Shown here piece after piece: positions 5,341 to 8,300 of a stretch of DNA of 8,300 nucleotides. The stretch's first letter is position 1. Each line of letters opens with the position of its first letter. The stretch spans positions 1 to 8,300 of the forward strand of contig CAAEKX010000365.1 of assembly GCA_900756605.1 (NCBI GenBank). The letters run 5' to 3'. The stretch is from Coriobacteriia bacterium (GTDB lineage: Bacteria; Actinomycetota; Coriobacteriia; Coriobacteriales; QAMH01). The translations under genes and the position numbers were made by a program. A model generated the notes under the pieces. It saw only the letters and a list, made by a program, of their open reading frames with translations, did not search any database and had not been told where the DNA came from.

Positions 5341-6942
5341 CTAGTGCCTGAAGTGACGATGCCCCGTGAAGACCATGGGCATGCCGGCCTCGTCGGCACA
5401 CTCGATAGAGAGGTCATCGCGAATCGAGCCACCTGGCTGGATAAGCGCCGTGACACCGGCATCGCGCAGAACCTCGAGCGTGTCGGGGAAGGGCAGGAAC
5501 GCGTCGCTCGCGGCAACGGCGCCCTTGGCCTCATCGCCCGCCTGTTCGACGGCGATGCGCGCGGAATTCACGCGGTTGGGTTGGCCGCCACCAATGCCCA
5601 CGGTGCGGGTGCCCTTGGTCAGGATGACCGCGTTGGACTTCACGCACTTGCAGCACTTCCAGGCAAAGAGCATGGCGTCCATCTGCTCGTCAGTCGGCTT
5701 TGTCGTGGTGGGACACGAAAACTCCGTGTAGTCCTCGCTGACCGTGTCGACGGTCTGCATGACGACGCCACCCTCGACCGCGCGAATGTCCGGATCCCCA
5801 CCCGGGGGATTGATGCCGCCGGTACGCAGAATGCGGGCGTTTTCCTTCTGGGAGAAGATCTTCAATGCCCCCTCGTCATAATCGGGAGCGATGACGACCT
5901 CGATGAACTGCTTGTTGACCTCGACGATTTCGCGGGCAACGTCCTCGGTAACCGTCTGGTTGAAGGCCATGACGCCGCCAAAGGCGCTGACGGTATCACA
6001 CGCCCATGCATCCTTGTAGGCTTCCAGCATGGTCTTTCCGCTGGCGATGCCGCACGGCGTAAGATGCTTGATGATGACACAGGTGGGCACGCCCATATCG
6101 AACTCGCGCACGGAAGCCCACGCGGCATCGGTGTCGAGGTAGTTGTTGTAGCTGAGCTCCTTGCCCTGCAGTTGCTCGGCCGCAGCGAGGGTGTGCTCGT
6201 CGGCCTCGGGGGCAGGACCAGGAACGCCCACGCGCTTGCGCTTGTAGAACGCGGCATGCTGATGGGGATTCTCGCCGTAGCGAAGATCGGCCTCCTTGTG
6301 AAGGACGACGCGCTCGTCCTCCCAGAACGGACCCTCCTCGATCAGCTCGTTGTGCAGCCAGGAGTAGATGGCGTTGTCATAGGCACTCGTGAGGCGGAAG
6401 ACCTCGAGGGCAAGGTCCTTGCGGGTCTTGAGCGTAGTCGCGCCATCATTGTTCCTCATCTCGAACAGGATGGCGTCGTACATCGCCGGATTGGTGACGA
6501 CAGTGACGGAAGCGTGGTTCTTGGCAGCGCTTCGCAGCATGGAGGGACCACCGATGTCGATATGCTCGACGGCGTCCTGATAGTCGACGTCGGGCTTGGC
6601 AATGGTCGCCTCGAAGGCGTAGAGGTTCACGACCACCATGTCGATCATGCCGATACCGTTGTCTTCGGCATCCTTCATGTGGGAGGCAAGGTCGCGGCGC
6701 GCAAGCAGGCCACCATGCACCTTGGGATGCAGGGTCTTCACGCGGCCGTCCATCATCTCGGGAAAACCCGTGAGCTCGTCGATTGCAACGACGGGAATGC
6801 CCGCCTGCTCGAGCACCTTGGCAGTGCCACCCGTGCTCACGATCTCGACGCCAAACTCATCGACGAGGGCACGCGCGAAATCCTCGATGCCCGATTTATC
6901 GGTGAGTGAGATAATGGCGCGCTTGATTTTGGGATCCGGCAT
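5341..6942 (-). CDS. purH: Bifunctional phosphoribosylaminoimidazolecarboxamide formyltransferase / IMP cyclohydrolase
   Basis: PurH carries out the last two steps of purine synthesis in the cytoplasm: it formylates AICAR with 10-formyl-tetrahydrofolate, then closes the ring to IMP. The 533-residue length is normal. The N-terminal cyclohydrolase domain (about 1-200) shows STGGT (36-40), GFPEMMDGRVKTLHP (59-73) and DIGGPSMLRSAAKNH. The transformylase domain shows RYGENPHQ (221-228), QGKELSYNNYLDTDAAW, the catalytic lysine-histidine pair in KHLTPCG (292-298), DTVSAFGGV, VKSNAV, SDAFLPFPD, QPGGSIRDD and the closing RHFRH. The usual KHxNPCG asparagine is Thr295, a mild variant. The reading frame extends further upstream, but the start is set at ATG 6942 because the family N-terminus (KIKRAIISLTDKSG) begins there and AAAGGGG lies 5 bases upstream; the extension overlaps the preceding gene. 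The gene follows the M28-like gene by 29 bp and is probably co-transcribed with it. No purD or other pur gene adjoins. Confidence 0.98.
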   Translation of the reverse strand: MPDPKIKRAIISLTDKSGIEDFARALVDEFGVEIVSTGGTAKVLEQAGIPVVAIDELTGFPEMMDGRVKTLHPKVHGGLLARRDLASHMKDAEDNGIGMIDMVVVNLYAFEATIAKPDVDYQDAVEHIDIGGPSMLRSAAKNHASVTVVTNPAMYDAILFEMRNNDGATTLKTRKDLALEVFRLTSAYDNAIYSWLHNELIEEGPFWEDERVVLHKEADLRYGENPHQHAAFYKRKRVGVPGPAPEADEHTLAAAEQLQGKELSYNNYLDTDAAWASVREFDMGVPTCVIIKHLTPCGIASGKTMLEAYKDAWACDTVSAFGGVMAFNQTVTEDVAREIVEVNKQFIEVVIAPDYDEGALKIFSQKENARILRTGGINPPGGDPDIRAVEGGVVMQTVDTVSEDYTEFSCPTTTKPTDEQMDAMLFAWKCCKCVKSNAVILTKGTRTVGIGGGQPNRVNSARIAVEQAGDEAKGAVAASDAFLPFPDTLEVLRDAGVTALIQPGGSIRDDLSIECADEAGMPMVFTGHRHFRH

Positions 6943-6947
6943 GAAAG

Positions 6948-6958
6948 CCCCTTTCCTC
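6948..6958 (-). promoter_or_regulatory. Ribosome binding site deciding the purH start
   Basis: The minus strand reads GAGGAAAGGGG, then 5 bases, then ATG 6942. The purine-rich stretch fits entirely in the 29-bp gap after the upstream stop codon. That gap leaves no room for a purine riboswitch or separate leader, so purH expression probably depends on the upstream transcript or a promoter inside the previous gene. Confidence 0.65.
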
Positions 6959-6971
6959 TTGACCGTACCTT

Positions 6972-8300
6972 CTAGGAGTTCTCGATAACCTTGAGAAGCA
7001 GACGAGTCATGTACTCGAGCTTGTCCTCTTCGACAATATTGGCGGTGTCCTCGGCCGTATGCCAATCCACGGGAGCGACGCCGTTGTCGGCAAAGCCCAT
7101 GACGGTGAGGGCACGCATACCGGCGATCATGGCCGGTGTTGCATCGGTATTGCGCCACTCAAGGCTCTTGGCCTTCATCTCGGTGCCGCGCACTTCCTTG
7201 GAGGCCTTCTTGACGAGACTCATGAGGCGACGGTCGGCGCGACGGGGCTTGCCCGTGCCCTCGACGTCGATGTAGGAAATGGTGCCAGCGCCCACGGCCT
7301 CGAGGTTGATGATGAGCGAGCCGCGCAGCTCGGAAGAGTGCAAGTCGAGGAAGTTCTTCATGCCCTGAGCACCAGCGCCGGAGGCGCCGAGCGCGACGAA
7401 CCAGACTTCCTTGTCGAGCAGGTCGTTTTCGGTCATGGACACGACGGACTCGCGAATCTGAGCCGCACGCTGGCGCACGGCGTCATAGGCGCTTTCGGCC
7501 TCTTCCTCGAAGTAGCCGCCGCCCTTCCATCCGTAATCGTCTTCGTCACTCCAAGCGTCCACGCCGCCTGCATCGTAATCTTCGGCGCCGTTCTTGTTCC
7601 TGCGGTTGAACAGGCCACCCACCTTGTCGACCGCGTTGCGGAAGCGAGATTCGGGGATGTTGATCTCGGTCGTCTGCCCGGCAGCCATGAAGCTGTCGAG
7701 GGCAGCGTCGTCGGCAATCACGCTGCTATCGGCCGTGTCGGCAAAGTCACCGGCATCGATCACGGGCATCGCGCCCGAAAGCGCGGGGAACGAGCCGGTG
7801 AGCGACGGGAACGAGGACGTGTTGGCAGCAGGAACGACCGTCTCGCTCGTCTGCTTGTAGGCTGCGGAGTAACCGCTCGTGCGCTGGCGCGGCGCAGGGC
7901 GCGAGCTACGCTCGCTCGAGGCAACCTCGTCCTTGGGCGCGAAGGGATCGTAGTCGGGCGTGGCCTGTGGAGTGTCCTCGAAGGTGGAGCTGACCGGCGC
8001 CTCCTGGCGGTTCTCCCCCAGGTGGATGTCGCGATTGTGCGTGGCGCGCGTCGGCACAAACTGCTGCGTGACGTGACGCGCCGTCGGCTTCTTGCGCTGT
8101 GCCTTGGCCGTGGCGGGAATCACGGACTCGATTGCCGGGGCGACCTCGACGACTTCCTCCTCGACGGCCATATCCTCGAAGTCGGCCTGTTCCTCTTCGG
8201 AGTCGACGACGGGAATGCTTTGCAGCTCGGGGCGCGATGCGCGGGCGGCAAGGCTCTCGTGCGCCATCTTGCGCTCCTCGCGCTCCTTATCGTCCGACGA
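6972..8300 (-). CDS. M28-like peptidase-fold protein with long acidic disordered segment, 5' end beyond window
   Basis: 442 residues are visible, counted from the window edge. Residues 1-285 are hydrophilic and low in complexity: acidic runs (EEEQADFEDM), Ser/Pro/Thr-rich linkers, a near-repeat SFPSLTGSFPALSG, and an Asp/Gly/Trp patch (DAWSDEDDYGWKGGGYFEEE). Residues 298-442 resemble the C-terminal half of an M28 zinc aminopeptidase: VWFVALGASGAG (299-310), IINLEAVGAG (330-339), TDATPAMIAG (385-394) and DWHTAEDT (412-419), with H414 as the conserved metal ligand. The normal Glu-Glu pair of the 'GAEE' motif is Ser307-Gly308 here, and the usual metal Asp in NLD is Glu334, so activity is doubtful. 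The HxD metal motif is not visible and should lie beyond the right edge if this is a whole M28 domain. The frame is open to 8300, and I treat the gene as 5'-truncated. ATG 8267 with GAGGAG upstream is an alternative start, but would leave only half the fold. The purH gene follows after 29 bp. Confidence 0.75.
   Translation of the reverse strand, partial: SSDDKEREERKMAHESLAARASRPELQSIPVVDSEEEQADFEDMAVEEEVVEVAPAIESVIPATAKAQRKKPTARHVTQQFVPTRATHNRDIHLGENRQEAPVSSTFEDTPQATPDYDPFAPKDEVASSERSSRPAPRQRTSGYSAAYKQTSETVVPAANTSSFPSLTGSFPALSGAMPVIDAGDFADTADSSVIADDAALDSFMAAGQTTEINIPESRFRNAVDKVGGLFNRRNKNGAEDYDAGGVDAWSDEDDYGWKGGGYFEEEAESAYDAVRQRAAQIRESVVSMTENDLLDKEVWFVALGASGAGAQGMKNFLDLHSSELRGSLIINLEAVGAGTISYIDVEGTGKPRRADRRLMSLVKKASKEVRGTEMKAKSLEWRNTDATPAMIAGMRALTVMGFADNGVAPVDWHTAEDTANIVEEDKLEYMTRLLLKVIENS

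Noticed and set aside
5121..5351. 76-codon plus-strand frame across the repeat-rich spacer
   Set aside because: It has no ribosome binding site, is built from the repeat units, and overlaps the purH stop region.
5344..6909. 521-codon plus-strand open frame opposite purH
   Set aside because: The minus strand encodes an unmistakable full-length PurH; the plus-strand product shows no family motif.
6943..6971. Purine riboswitch or PurR-type leader before purH
   Set aside because: Only 29 bp separate purH from the upstream stop codon, with just a ribosome site visible.
5341..7158. Longer PurH reading frame starting at 7158
   Set aside because: The extra N-terminal 72 residues are Arg/His/Cys-rich, overlap the M28-like gene in another frame and are not part of PurH. 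ATG 6942 has its own ribosome site.

Overview
The window is GC-rich, and every gene I can support lies on the minus strand, so the genes read from right to left. The mix suggests an anaerobic, high-GC, Gram-positive-type bacterium, most probably Actinomycetota of the class Coriobacteriia. The mix is an oxygen-sensitive 2-hydroxyacyl-CoA dehydratase-type activase, a PFL/UPF0210 (DUF711) protein, PurH, and an M28-like protein with an acidic disordered segment. That assignment is an inference from gene content and composition; there is no rRNA or other marker here.

Layout in transcription order (right to left). At the right edge is the C-terminal part of a protein whose end resembles an M28-type zinc aminopeptidase fold; it is preceded by a long acidic, low-complexity segment and runs off the window (6972-8300). 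29 bp later comes a complete purH (5341-6942) for the last two steps of IMP synthesis. A 231-bp AT-rich spacer (5110-5340) follows, packed with repeats: four related units in a nested inverted arrangement, then a 14-bp motif present three times, twice as a near-perfect palindrome and once more in tandem. Next is a 213-residue protein I do not recognise (4468-5109). A 72-bp spacer with a 40-bp imperfect inverted repeat leads into a probable two-gene operon. Its first gene encodes a PFL-family (UPF0210/DUF711) protein (3031-4395, GTG start). 26 bp later comes a very large iron-sulfur ATPase fusion with two activase domains followed by DUF2229/HGD-D-like regions (1-3004, truncated by the left edge after 1001 codons).

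The clearest functional unit is the PFL-family/activase pair. The activase family uses ATP hydrolysis to inject low-potential electrons into a partner iron-sulfur enzyme. In this fused form the electron donor and what looks like an acceptor module share one chain, but the substrate is unknown. The PFL-family partner has a fold related to glycyl-radical enzymes and no assigned reaction. Their tight spacing makes the pair the best candidate here for an undescribed system. The repeat cluster between purH and the unknown gene is the most unusual non-coding structure.

No tRNA, rRNA, CRISPR array, transposase gene or phage gene was seen. No stretch longer than 300 bp lacks a gene.
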